Of a stretch of 64,000 bases of DNA, positions 17,597 through 25,846 are shown in pieces; position 1 is the first letter of the stretch, and every line of letters starts with the position of its first letter. This DNA comes from Nostoc sp. LEGE 06077 (lineage in GTDB: Bacteria; Cyanobacteriota; Cyanobacteriia; Cyanobacteriales; Nostocaceae), in the NCBI RefSeq assembly GCF_015207705.1, contig NZ_JADEWI010000002.1, forward strand, positions 62,001 to 126,000, given 5' to 3'. The position numbers were made by a program, and so were the translations under genes. Below the pieces are notes generated by a model. It saw only the letters and a program-made list of their open reading frames with translations. It searched no databases and was not told where the DNA came from.

Positions 17597-19744
17597 TTAC
17601 TGTTCTCTATTCCCTTTCATCACTTCTAATTCCCCTTCTTGATGAATAACTTCCCAGTGAGTTTGTTCTCTCTCCCGCCAAAAACGCAATGAAACTTTTG
17701 CGTCTCCCACAGATAGATTAGATAGTTCCAAATCTGGTAAACACTCTGGTAAGCAAGGCTGGATTTTCAACTTTCGTTGTGGTGCATCGGCTTCGAGTCC
17801 TAAGATGCTGCGAATGAGTAAGAAAATTGCACCAGCCGCCCAAGCTTGGGGTATGTTGGCATCTGGATAGGGGACTGGAAAGTTATCATCTCGGCGTTCA
17901 ATTCCTGCAAACAATTCTGGCATTCGCCCAGCTTGAAAATAACTAGCAGCAGCAAAAATCCCTTCAGCGATATGATTAACTTCTTTGTCGTACCCGTATC
18001 GTTTCAATCCAGCCGCAATGATTGAATTATCGTGCGGCCAAACACTACCTCGTTGATAGCTAATAGGGTTATACCCTTTATTTTCAGATGAGAGAGTCCG
18101 TATACCCCAACCACACCAGATATCTTTCTGAAAAAGTCGCCCGGCAACTCTTTTCGCCCTTTCTTGGGGTACAATCCCAGACCATAGTAGATGACCCGGA
18201 TTTGAGGCGATCGACTTAATTTGTTGCTTGTTGTTATCTAAGCCAAGACAATAAAAGCCTTCATCTTCCATCCAGAATTGTTCATTGAATCGTTGATACA
18301 ATTCCTCTGCTTTTTGACGTAGCTTTTTAGCTTGTTCTTGTTCTCCCCACACCTCATAAATTAAAGCAGCCTTGAGCCAAGCATCGTAGACATAGCCTTG
18401 TACCTCACACAAAGCAATGGGCGGTTCAACTAACTTGCCATTTGGATAAACCATTGATTCACCCGAATCTTTCCAGCCTTGATTGCGTAATCCATGACTA
18501 GAACGAGTGACATACTCGACGAACCCATCATTATCAAAATCGCCGTACTTATCAATCCACTTTAGGGCTTTTTCTAGAGGCGATTTACACTCATTCAGCA
18601 TAGCTAGATTAGCATTCCAGCTATAAGTTTCAGCTAGGGTAATAATCCAGAGAATAGTAGTATCTACCGTGCCGTAATAGGGATTGTAGGGTAGTTGATT
18701 GAGTTTGGTTAATTCGTCACGCCGCAATTCATGTAGCATCTTGCCGGGTTGAGCATCGTGCCAGTCATCCGACTCGGTGGCTTGCAGTTGAGCTAACCGA
18801 ACAAGCGTACCACGAGCAAATTCATGATAAACCGCCATTGTTTGTAAGCTGGTAATTACAGAGTCACGTCCAAAGACAGCCATAAACCAAGGAATACCAG
18901 CCGCAGGCATCCAAAACTGATGCCCATTGTCTTCTACTTGAATTCGTAATGCTCCCATATCAACGAGCGCCTGCTGATAAAATCCCCGAATTTCAGCATT
19001 AGAAGACTGCAACTTTGTCGCGTTACTCAGAAATTCATCGCTGATTTTTCCGGCTTCTGTATTGTGGGATGCAGCACAGGTTTGTTGTGGTTGAAGGGCA
19101 TCTCCATTGGCTAAGGCTGTAAAGTTGATACAGGTATGCCATGTTTTCCCTGGAGTAATCATTACATTAAACATCAATCGACCATTGGCATAGCTTGCCC
19201 CAGAAGTGGAACAAACTGGCTCAGTCACGATGCCTCGAACAAAAGAACGACTACGATACTTGGTAGTGAGTACACTGTCTTTCCATACTGTTTCAGTATT
19301 ACCTCGCGTGACGATGTTCTTGGCTCTCACTTCAAAAATATCCGCAAAGTCAGAACGAATCGCCAACATCAGTAGAAACTCAATTGGTTCTGAGTGGTAG
19401 TTGGTGATATCGATATCTTCGTGCATTCCTCCTACAATGTCGCGTCGAATGGTTACAAGCAAACTACCAGAAGCTAAATTGCCGTTAACAGTGGGGATTT
19501 GCGGATTCGTGAATTGGTACAGCGCACTATGATGGGTAATGTTACTAGAAGTTAGTAGTAAAAGTGGGTAACGATTGAGAGAAATTTCGTAGTAAGAAAT
19601 GAGACGTGTGTCATGCACAAAAAAACCTTGCGCTTGATGATCGTCGATGGAACCATCATTAGCAGTCACAAGAAAAGAGGAACCATCGTTAATTGTGATG
19701 ACGCTTGGGTTGACAGTGACTTGTGTAGGCATAACTTCAACCAT
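17597..19744 (-). CDS. Amylo-alpha-1,6-glucosidase / glycogen-debranching-like enzyme
   Basis: A 715-residue cytoplasmic glycosidase. The N-terminal third is the bacterial debranching N-domain (TANDGSI, FFVHDTRLISYYEISLNRYPL), and the rest is an (alpha/alpha)6 barrel with the family sequences GIPWFMAVFGRDSVITSLQ, YYGTVDTTILWI, NQGWKDSGESM and SYQRGSVWPHDNSIIAAGL. Barrel acids such as the Asp of GRDS and the Asp/Glu of WKDSGES are in place. Related proteins act on glycogen branch points or on other alpha-glucosides; many cyanobacterial copies are uncharacterised. The gene overlaps the end of the upstream SDR gene by 8 bases, so they are translationally coupled. A second in-frame ATG twelve bases downstream (MPTQ) is an alternative start. 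Confidence 0.88.
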   Translation of the reverse strand: MVEVMPTQVTVNPSVITINDGSSFLVTANDGSIDDHQAQGFFVHDTRLISYYEISLNRYPLLLLTSSNITHHSALYQFTNPQIPTVNGNLASGSLLVTIRRDIVGGMHEDIDITNYHSEPIEFLLMLAIRSDFADIFEVRAKNIVTRGNTETVWKDSVLTTKYRSRSFVRGIVTEPVCSTSGASYANGRLMFNVMITPGKTWHTCINFTALANGDALQPQQTCAASHNTEAGKISDEFLSNATKLQSSNAEIRGFYQQALVDMGALRIQVEDNGHQFWMPAAGIPWFMAVFGRDSVITSLQTMAVYHEFARGTLVRLAQLQATESDDWHDAQPGKMLHELRRDELTKLNQLPYNPYYGTVDTTILWIITLAETYSWNANLAMLNECKSPLEKALKWIDKYGDFDNDGFVEYVTRSSHGLRNQGWKDSGESMVYPNGKLVEPPIALCEVQGYVYDAWLKAALIYEVWGEQEQAKKLRQKAEELYQRFNEQFWMEDEGFYCLGLDNNKQQIKSIASNPGHLLWSGIVPQERAKRVAGRLFQKDIWCGWGIRTLSSENKGYNPISYQRGSVWPHDNSIIAAGLKRYGYDKEVNHIAEGIFAAASYFQAGRMPELFAGIERRDDNFPVPYPDANIPQAWAAGAIFLLIRSILGLEADAPQRKLKIQPCLPECLPDLELSNLSVGDAKVSLRFWREREQTHWEVIHQEGELEVMKGNREQ

Positions 19745-20549
19745 TCTCCGTAAAACCTGGATACAAAGTCATGCCACCGTCTACAAACAGGGTTGTACCG
19801 TTGACATAATCAGAGTCATCAGAAGCTAACCAAACTGCTGCTTTGGCTATGTCTTCTACATCACCAACACGTTTTGCCGGAATCAGTTGTAGTAACTTCG
19901 CCTCAGCTTGTGGGGTATCCCAAGCTGATTTATTAATGGGAGTTTTGATGGCACCAGGAGCAATACTATTAACACGAATTTTATGGGGAGCTAGTTCTTG
20001 GGCAATACTCTGCATCATCATATGAATACCGCCTTTACTAGCAGCATAATTAACATGACCCGCCCAAGGAATCACTTCATGCACTGAACTGATGCAGATA
20101 ATCTTACCTGCGGTAGATGAAATCTGCGGTTGTACTCCTCTGCGGAGAAATTCTTTTGCAGCTTCTCTAGCACACAAAAATTGTCCTGTGAGGTTGACTC
20201 CAATAACTGTATTCCATTGGTCGAGGGTCATATCTACAAAAGGTGAATCTTTTTGCAGACCTGCATTGTTGACTAAAATATCAATGGTTCCGAAGTGCTG
20301 AAGTGTCTGGCTAAACATTGCTTTAACTTCGTCTTCTTTGCTGACATCAGCTTGAATGGCGATGGCTTCACCATTATTAGCTTTGATATTATCGACAATT
20401 TTTTGGGCTTCTTGGGCCTCAGAATGATAGTTAATAGCGACAGATGCACCAGAGGAAGCCAAATAACGAGCTATAGCTTCACCAATGCCAGAACTAGCAC
20501 CAGTGACAAGTGCTTTTTGACCTTTGAGCAGGTAAGGGGAATAGCTCAT
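19737..20549 (-). CDS. Short-chain dehydrogenase/reductase, glucose 1-dehydrogenase-like
   Basis: A 270-residue classical SDR. It has the cofactor loop TGASSGIGEAIA (about 17-28), NNAG (about 92-95), and the catalytic Ser...Tyr-x-x-x-Lys (ISSVHE and YAASKGG). The C-terminus (YVNGTTLFVDGGMTLYPGF) is typical of glucose 1-dehydrogenase-like enzymes, and NAD(P)-linked sugar oxidation is the most likely activity. It lies upstream of, and overlaps, the debranching-like glucosidase gene, suggesting a joint role in mobilising glucose from glycogen or a glucoside. This pathway link is inferred from gene order. Confidence 0.88.
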   Translation of the reverse strand: MSYSPYLLKGQKALVTGASSGIGEAIARYLASSGASVAINYHSEAQEAQKIVDNIKANNGEAIAIQADVSKEDEVKAMFSQTLQHFGTIDILVNNAGLQKDSPFVDMTLDQWNTVIGVNLTGQFLCAREAAKEFLRRGVQPQISSTAGKIICISSVHEVIPWAGHVNYAASKGGIHMMMQSIAQELAPHKIRVNSIAPGAIKTPINKSAWDTPQAEAKLLQLIPAKRVGDVEDIAKAAVWLASDDSDYVNGTTLFVDGGMTLYPGFTENG

Positions 20550-21248
20550 AATGTTTCCTTAATTTCTTAAAATCTAGGTTTTTATTGTCACTAAGGCTCA
20601 ATAAATATGCTTTCTATTACTTTTTTTGATAACTATTAGGAATCCGGTTTGATTCGGAGAACTATGCGTAAAGAGAGGAAACAAGGCGCAGAAAACAGGT
20701 AAAAAGTAATAAAATTGTCTTGAGTTTTTTCACCAAATCAAATATGAGTCCTATCCTATTTTTATATAAAATTCAATATTGAATAACAGAGTTAACAATA
20801 TTGAGGATATTTTTTACTTTAACTCTTGTTAAAGCAGTGACAAAAATTACAGTGTTAAGTGTTTAATTTATAGATAGGTATTGCTTTGATTCTGGCATTA
20901 ATTTATAAGTTTGCAATGGCGATCGCCTCCAGCTAGTGGAGGAATAAACAGTTATTTCCAAAGACAGAGAAGAATTTCACTTAATTCTCATAATTGTAGG
21001 AAATCTTTAAAATATACAGTTAGCAGCACTTGGTTTCTAAGCAAATGAAACATTGATTACAGGAAAATTGTTATTTTTCAAAATTTGCTAAAGTTTTATT
21101 AACAAAATATAATAAAACTTTTTTATTAATCATCCTAACGATAGTATTTATTGTTTTATTTATTAGGTAAGAGTTAAGAATACTTTTGTGGAGAGCAATT
21201 TTAAAAGTTAAAACTCAATCATAAGTTAGCGATCGCCAGGAGAAAGCA
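20550..21248. promoter_or_regulatory. Long leader/promoter region of the ARTO operon
   Basis: About 700 AT-rich bases without a credible gene. It includes a GAGTTAA / TTAACTC inverted repeat (about 20790-20825), the hairpin CCTCCAGCTAGTGGAGG near 20928 beside a HIP1 site, and an excellent ribosome binding site (AGGAG, 6 bases before the ATG at 21249). The length suggests complex regulation of the oxidase operon. I found no clear NtcA box (GTA-N8-TAC). Confidence 0.45.
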
Positions 21249-21743
21249 ATGTTCTCTCTGCCTCTGAATAGCCAAAATCTACCATACCCCAACCCCATCC
21301 ATCCGATCGTTGTTCATTTCGTGATTGCGATGGTGCTTTTCTCATTCGTTTGCGATGTAATTGGTTATTTTAGCCACAACGTGCGTTTGTTTGAGGTTAG
21401 TTTTTGGAATATGTTTGTTGCAGCGATCGCCATTTTTGTCGCCATAATTTTCGGACAGTTTGAAGCAGGGCTGGCACAAATTTATCCAGCAGTGCAGCCT
21501 ACACTCAATTTTCACACAATCATGGGTTGGTCACTGGGGGCGATCGTGGCGATTATTACAGCTTGGCGGTTTGTAATTCGCAATCATAACCCCCGCAAAG
21601 TTCCACCTGCTTACCTTGGTGCAGCAACTTTCTTGGTATGTCTAGTGTTGTTGCAGATATATTTAGGCAGCAAGCTGTTTTGGGTATATGGCTTGCACGT
21701 TGAGCCAGTCGTTGAAGCGATGAAGCCGGGAGGTTCGCCATGA
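21249..21743 (+). CDS. DUF2231-type membrane protein, first gene of oxidase operon
   Basis: A 164-residue protein with four membrane segments. It starts with NPIHPIVVHFVIAMVLFSFV, the conserved HP-x-x-V/I-H-F pattern of DUF2231 proteins, whose two histidines could bind heme or metal. Later segments cover about 52-72, 90-107 and 120-140. Its stop codon overlaps the start of the next gene by 4 bases (ATGA), showing translational coupling with a second DUF2231 protein, and coxBAC follow. The placement suggests a role in assembly of, or electron delivery to, the oxidase; this is inference. Confidence 0.75.
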   Translation: MFSLPLNSQNLPYPNPIHPIVVHFVIAMVLFSFVCDVIGYFSHNVRLFEVSFWNMFVAAIAIFVAIIFGQFEAGLAQIYPAVQPTLNFHTIMGWSLGAIVAIITAWRFVIRNHNPRKVPPAYLGAATFLVCLVLLQIYLGSKLFWVYGLHVEPVVEAMKPGGSP

Positions 21744-22345
21744 ACTCGCAACTGATTGACTCTTTAGGATTAAAGTTAGGTGCTAACGGACTGCCCTACG
21801 AAATTCCCATGCATCCAAAACTGGTGCATCTGACGTTAGGTTTATTTATTATTGCCATTTTATTTGACATAGCAGGATCAATTTTTCCTATAGAAAGACC
21901 CATCTTTAAATTCTTGGGTTTGACTGCTTTGCGTTCTGGCTTCTTCGATGTTGGCTGGTACAACATTTTAGGAGCATCTATTATTACTTTTTTTACCGTT
22001 GCATTTGGTTTTTTCGAGCTAATACTGGCAAACCCACCACTTAATCAAAAAAGTGATTGGGGGTTAAATGCCTCTATGACAATGGTTTTGCATGGTTTGG
22101 GTGGTGTTTTGTTGTTGGGAGTGATCGTTGCCATGACCGTCTGGAGAGGTTTACAACGCTACCATTGGCGCAAGGATGCTTCCCGACAAGTGCAGTGGGG
22201 TTATTTGTTAGTAGGGATTGCAATCATGGGTATTTTATATGTCCACGGAACTTTAGGCGGGCAATTAGCCTCGGAATTCGGGGTTCACGTCACTGCTGCT
22301 AAGTTACTCCAAGAGGGCGCAAATCCAAACTTATTAGCCAAATAA
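21740..22345 (+). CDS. Second DUF2231-type membrane protein of oxidase operon
   Basis: A 201-residue protein with four membrane segments and the same hallmark, IPMHPKLVHLTLGLFIIAILFD, near residue 23. It is related to the gene before it, to which it is coupled by an ATGA overlap, so the pair is probably an old tandem duplication that may form a heterodimer. Conserved histidines near membrane ends (MHPKLVH, VLHGLGG, GVHVTAAK) are candidates for heme or copper ligands. coxB begins 19 bases after its stop. Function unknown. Confidence 0.75.
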   Translation: MNSQLIDSLGLKLGANGLPYEIPMHPKLVHLTLGLFIIAILFDIAGSIFPIERPIFKFLGLTALRSGFFDVGWYNILGASIITFFTVAFGFFELILANPPLNQKSDWGLNASMTMVLHGLGGVLLLGVIVAMTVWRGLQRYHWRKDASRQVQWGYLLVGIAIMGILYVHGTLGGQLASEFGVHVTAAKLLQEGANPNLLAK

Positions 22346-22364
22346 ACGATCAGCGCCTGAGTTT

Positions 22365-23309
22365 ATGTTGAGATTTTTAGAATATTTACTAATAGCTGGT
22401 TATATTGCTGTTTTGCTTATCATCAGTCATTGGATTGGACAATTAGCCTATTCTTGGATGCCACTGGAAGCTACAGCCGAAGCACAAAAAGTAGATAGTT
22501 TGTTTAGCTTCTTAACTGCTATTGGCGCATTTATTATTCTTGGCCTTGTAGGTATGATGTTGTACTCGGTAGTGTTCTTCCGCGCACCCAAAAATGACTA
22601 CAGCGAGGGACATCCATCTAGAGGCGATATCAGGCTAGAAGTTTTATGGACAGCCGCTCCAACATTGCTAGTTTTGTGGCTGGCTTGGCAAGGCTTCAAT
22701 ATATATCAGCAATTAAATGTTTTAGGTTTGCAACAAGTTGTACATTTGCATACACCTCTAGAAGAACCAGCCTATGCCTCAGCAATTAGCGATATCCCTA
22801 AACCTGCTGATGAAACTATTGAGGTTTTCGTGAAGCAGTGGGATTGGACTTTCCGCTATCCCAATAATGTTACTAGTAATGAATTACACCTGCCTGTAAA
22901 TCGTCGGACTCGCCTGAATATGCACGCTAAGGACGTACTCCACAGTTTTTACGTTCCTGAGTTCCGCTTACAGCAGTATATTGTCCCTGGACGCAACATT
23001 GACCTTGTAGTTACACCCATTCGCACTGGTGAATACAAGCTCAAAGACGCTTTATTTAGCGGTACTTACTTTGCTTTGATGGATGCCAATGTACACGTTG
23101 AATCCCTTGAACAATATAACCAGTGGCTTACCCAAGCAGAACCCGCATCAACGAGCATCAAAAATCAGGCTGTTGCTGAGTATAGTCAACCGCCAAAAAC
23201 ATTGTTTAAGAGTGGCTGGTACACTGTTGCACCTGAGCAAAGTGCGATCGCTCGGAACGCAACGCCAGAGGCGAACGCAAATCAAAGGAAAGTAATGAAT
23301 GACACATGA
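22365..23309 (+). CDS. coxB: Heme-copper oxidase subunit II lacking the CuA site (ARTO/Cox3 type)
   Basis: A 314-residue membrane subunit with two N-terminal membrane segments (about 5-25 and 50-72) and a periplasmic/lumenal cupredoxin domain (about 150-250). The fold is intact (VKQWDWTFRYP, DVLHSFYVPEFRLQQ, RTGEYKL), but the CuA ligand loop C-x-E-x-C-x3-H is replaced: the positions read Asp228, Ser232 and Phe236, leaving only His193 and Met239. A subunit II without CuA cannot accept electrons from cytochrome c in the usual way. The same feature defines the cyanobacterial alternative respiratory terminal oxidase (ARTO), thought to oxidise quinol. Its last 11 bases overlap coxA. The C-terminal tail is low-complexity. 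Confidence 0.92.
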   Translation: MLRFLEYLLIAGYIAVLLIISHWIGQLAYSWMPLEATAEAQKVDSLFSFLTAIGAFIILGLVGMMLYSVVFFRAPKNDYSEGHPSRGDIRLEVLWTAAPTLLVLWLAWQGFNIYQQLNVLGLQQVVHLHTPLEEPAYASAISDIPKPADETIEVFVKQWDWTFRYPNNVTSNELHLPVNRRTRLNMHAKDVLHSFYVPEFRLQQYIVPGRNIDLVVTPIRTGEYKLKDALFSGTYFALMDANVHVESLEQYNQWLTQAEPASTSIKNQAVAEYSQPPKTLFKSGWYTVAPEQSAIARNATPEANANQRKVMNDT

Positions 23310-24975
23310 TTCTAGTGAAAATCCAACCCAAAATAGAGAGCCTGAAAGCGAATCGGAGAATAACTGGCGGCAATACTTCAGCTTTAGCACTGATCATAAG
23401 GTGATCGGCGTTCAATACATGGTAACGACGTTCATATTTTTCCTGATTGGCGGACTGTTAGCAATGCTCATCCGTGCTGAACTGATTACGCCAGCATCAA
23501 ATGTGGTCGATCGCCCCCTGTATAACGGCTTGTTCACCTTGCACGGGACAATCATGATTTTTCTATGGATTATCCCCTTCAATGCAGGTATCTCTAACTA
23601 CTTAGTACCACTGATGATTGGCGCGCGGGATATGGCATTTCCGCTACTTAATGCCATCTCTTTTTGGATTATTCCACCAAGCGGGATTTTATTAATATCT
23701 AGCTTCTTGCTGCCTAATGGGACAGCGCAGTCTGGCTGGTGGTCTTATCCCCCAATAAGTCTGCAAATTCCTCCAGGTCAACCAATTAACGGTGAATTTA
23801 TTTGGATTGTCAGTATAGTCCTGATTGGCATCTCTTCAATTATGGGGGCTGTGAACTTTGTGACTACTATTTTTTGGATGCGCGCCCCAGGAATGACATT
23901 TTTCCGAATGCCTGTGTTTGTTTGGTCAGTTCTCAGCGCCCAGTTGTTGCAGCTGGTTAACTTACCTTCCTTAACAGGTGCATTGATATTACTATTATTT
24001 GACCTCAGTTTGGGGACGCAATTTTTTAAACCCTTAGAAAATGGCGACCCGATTATCTATCAGCATTTATTTTGGTTCTATTCCCACCCCGCAGTTTACA
24101 TCATGGCATTACCAGCCTTTGGTATTTTTGCCGAGGTTCTGCCTGCCTTTTCCCGTAACCCCCTATTTGGCTATCGGTCATTAGCTGTTGCCTCTTTAGG
24201 CATCGCTTTTGTCAGCATCTTTGTTTGGGTACATCATATGTTTACCAGTGCTACCCCTGGCTGGATGCGGATGTTATTTATGGTGACATCAATGTTAGTT
24301 GCCGTACCCACTGGTGTCAAAGCATTTGGTTGGACTGCCACAATTTGGAAAAGTAAGCTGCACTTAGAAACACCCATGCTGTTTGCTATGGGAGGTGCAG
24401 CCATGTTTCTACTTGGTGGTGTGACTGGGGTGATGCTGGCAGCAGTCCCGTTTGATATCCACGTCCACAATACATACTTTATAGTGGGACACTTTCACTA
24501 CATTGTCTTTAATACCATTACGATGGCAATTTTTGCTGCCATTTACTTTTGGTTTCCGAAGATTACTGGACGGATGTATGCCGAAGGCTGGGGTAAGGTG
24601 CATTTCTGGTTAACTTTCATTGGTGCTAACCTGACTTTCTTCCCTATGCTGCCACTAGGTTTACAGGGAATGGTACGCCGCATTTCTTCCTATGACCCAC
24701 GCTATCAGGGTTGGAATGTCATCGCTAGTCTAGGGGGCTTTTTATTAGGAGTATCTATACTGCCTTTTATTGCCAATATGGTGGGTTCTTGTATGTATGG
24801 ACAGAGAGCAAGTAATAATCCTTGGCTCGCTACAGGGTTGGAATGGACGACTACCTCACCCCCACCACGAGATAACTTTGAAGAAATTCCAGTTGTCAAA
24901 AGGCCACCCTACGACTACGGCGATCCTAAATACTCAGTCATAGAACCGCCTGACTATCATCAGCAAGAAAGCTAA
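23299..24975 (+). CDS. coxA: Heme-copper oxidase subunit I
   Basis: A 558-residue subunit with about 12 membrane segments that holds the heme and heme-CuB oxygen-reducing centre. Visible motifs are the low-spin heme His in FTLHGTIMIFLW, YSHPAVYIMALPAFG (CuB His with cross-linked Tyr), VWVHHMF (two CuB His), VPTGVKAFGW (K-channel Lys) and VGHFHYIVF (heme His pair). The YSHPAVY form lacks the usual Glu of GHPEVY, which places it in the A2-type of heme-copper oxidases. All catalytic ligands are present, in contrast to subunit II. It starts within the end of coxB. Confidence 0.96.
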   Translation: MTHDSSENPTQNREPESESENNWRQYFSFSTDHKVIGVQYMVTTFIFFLIGGLLAMLIRAELITPASNVVDRPLYNGLFTLHGTIMIFLWIIPFNAGISNYLVPLMIGARDMAFPLLNAISFWIIPPSGILLISSFLLPNGTAQSGWWSYPPISLQIPPGQPINGEFIWIVSIVLIGISSIMGAVNFVTTIFWMRAPGMTFFRMPVFVWSVLSAQLLQLVNLPSLTGALILLLFDLSLGTQFFKPLENGDPIIYQHLFWFYSHPAVYIMALPAFGIFAEVLPAFSRNPLFGYRSLAVASLGIAFVSIFVWVHHMFTSATPGWMRMLFMVTSMLVAVPTGVKAFGWTATIWKSKLHLETPMLFAMGGAAMFLLGGVTGVMLAAVPFDIHVHNTYFIVGHFHYIVFNTITMAIFAAIYFWFPKITGRMYAEGWGKVHFWLTFIGANLTFFPMLPLGLQGMVRRISSYDPRYQGWNVIASLGGFLLGVSILPFIANMVGSCMYGQRASNNPWLATGLEWTTTSPPPRDNFEEIPVVKRPPYDYGDPKYSVIEPPDYHQQES

Positions 24976-24981
24976 GAACTA

Positions 24982-25677
24982 ATGACAAATAATAAAAACT
25001 ATCAATCTATAAATCGTGGCGTAATTCATGTCGATGAAAGTCCTATCCCTTTAGAACGGTGGCGGCAATACCTCCCACGTTGGCTAAAGCGTTTCTTACC
25101 AGTTCGTGGTGGACGTTCTCAAGACCATCATGGCAAAGCAATTTTTGGGTTTACTGTGTTCCTTTTATCGGAAAGCATCGTCTTTTTCAGTTTTATTTTT
25201 ACATACGTCGGACTAAGGTTGACGCACTCAGGAAATTGGCTACCTGCTGGTGTTTCCGGGCCAAAACTATCTACTTTTGTAATTGTCAACACGGTGGTAT
25301 TACTCTCTAGTAGCTTTGTCATTCAAACAGCCGAAAATTCTCTCAAGCATCATCAGTTTAATAAATTTCGGTGGCTATGGCTGCTGACAATTTGCATGGG
25401 AACCTATTTCTTAATCGGTCAAGGAATTGAGTGGAGCAACCTTGACTTTGGCTTAAGCACAGGATTAGTTGGTTCCACATTTTATGTATTAACAGGTTTT
25501 CACAGTCTGCACGTTCTCGCTGGTGTAATTTTACAAATAACTATGCTTGTTCGTTCTTTCCGGCAAGGCAACTATGAAAAAGGTCACTTTGGTTTGAGTG
25601 CTACCACTTTGTTTTGGCATTTTGTTGATATAATTTGGATCTTTTTATTCTCTCTTCTCTATCTTTGGCACGCATAA
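24982..25677 (+). CDS. coxC: Heme-copper oxidase subunit III
   Basis: A 231-residue membrane protein with five segments after a basic N-terminal tail of about 55 residues. The family pattern is clear: FTVFLLSESIVFFSFIFTYVGLR, TGFHSLHVLAGVI and TTLFWHFVDIIWIFLFSLLYLW. Subunit III stabilises subunit I and shapes proton uptake. The gene begins 6 bases after coxA and closes the coxBAC set. A tiny hydrophobic reading frame with a good ribosome binding site follows. Confidence 0.95.
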   Translation: MTNNKNYQSINRGVIHVDESPIPLERWRQYLPRWLKRFLPVRGGRSQDHHGKAIFGFTVFLLSESIVFFSFIFTYVGLRLTHSGNWLPAGVSGPKLSTFVIVNTVVLLSSSFVIQTAENSLKHHQFNKFRWLWLLTICMGTYFLIGQGIEWSNLDFGLSTGLVGSTFYVLTGFHSLHVLAGVILQITMLVRSFRQGNYEKGHFGLSATTLFWHFVDIIWIFLFSLLYLWHA

Positions 25678-25712
25678 AAATATGCACAGATTAGTGATTT
25701 TGAGGAGTTCTA

Positions 25713-25770
25713 ATATTTGCCATTGTTCTTATTGCTATTTTCATTGCCTTGTTTTTATTCATTTAACTAA
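25713..25770 (+). CDS. Possible hydrophobic micropeptide downstream of coxC
   Basis: A GAGGAG ribosome binding site at 25702-25707 is followed by two overlapping tiny frames. One begins with TTG at 25717 (9 bases away) and reads 17 residues, MPLFLLLFSLPCFYSFN. The other begins at ATA 25713 (5 bases away) and reads IFAIVLIAIFIALFLFI, ending at 25766. Either would be a single short membrane helix, like micropeptide subunits of other terminal oxidases (CydX, CcoM). Neither has an ATG, so this may also be a decayed gene or chance. Confidence 0.3.
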
Positions 25771-25846
25771 ATATCCATAGTCAAAATTTACTCTCCTCTG
25801 CGTGCAAAAAATTAATCTCTAATAACTAAGCAACTGAAGAGTTTTT

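Noticed and set aside
20550-21248. NtcA or heterocyst-type promoter for the oxidase operon
   Set aside because: I looked for GTA-N8-TAC and found only a GTA-N11-TAC spacing near 21170, so no site is claimed.
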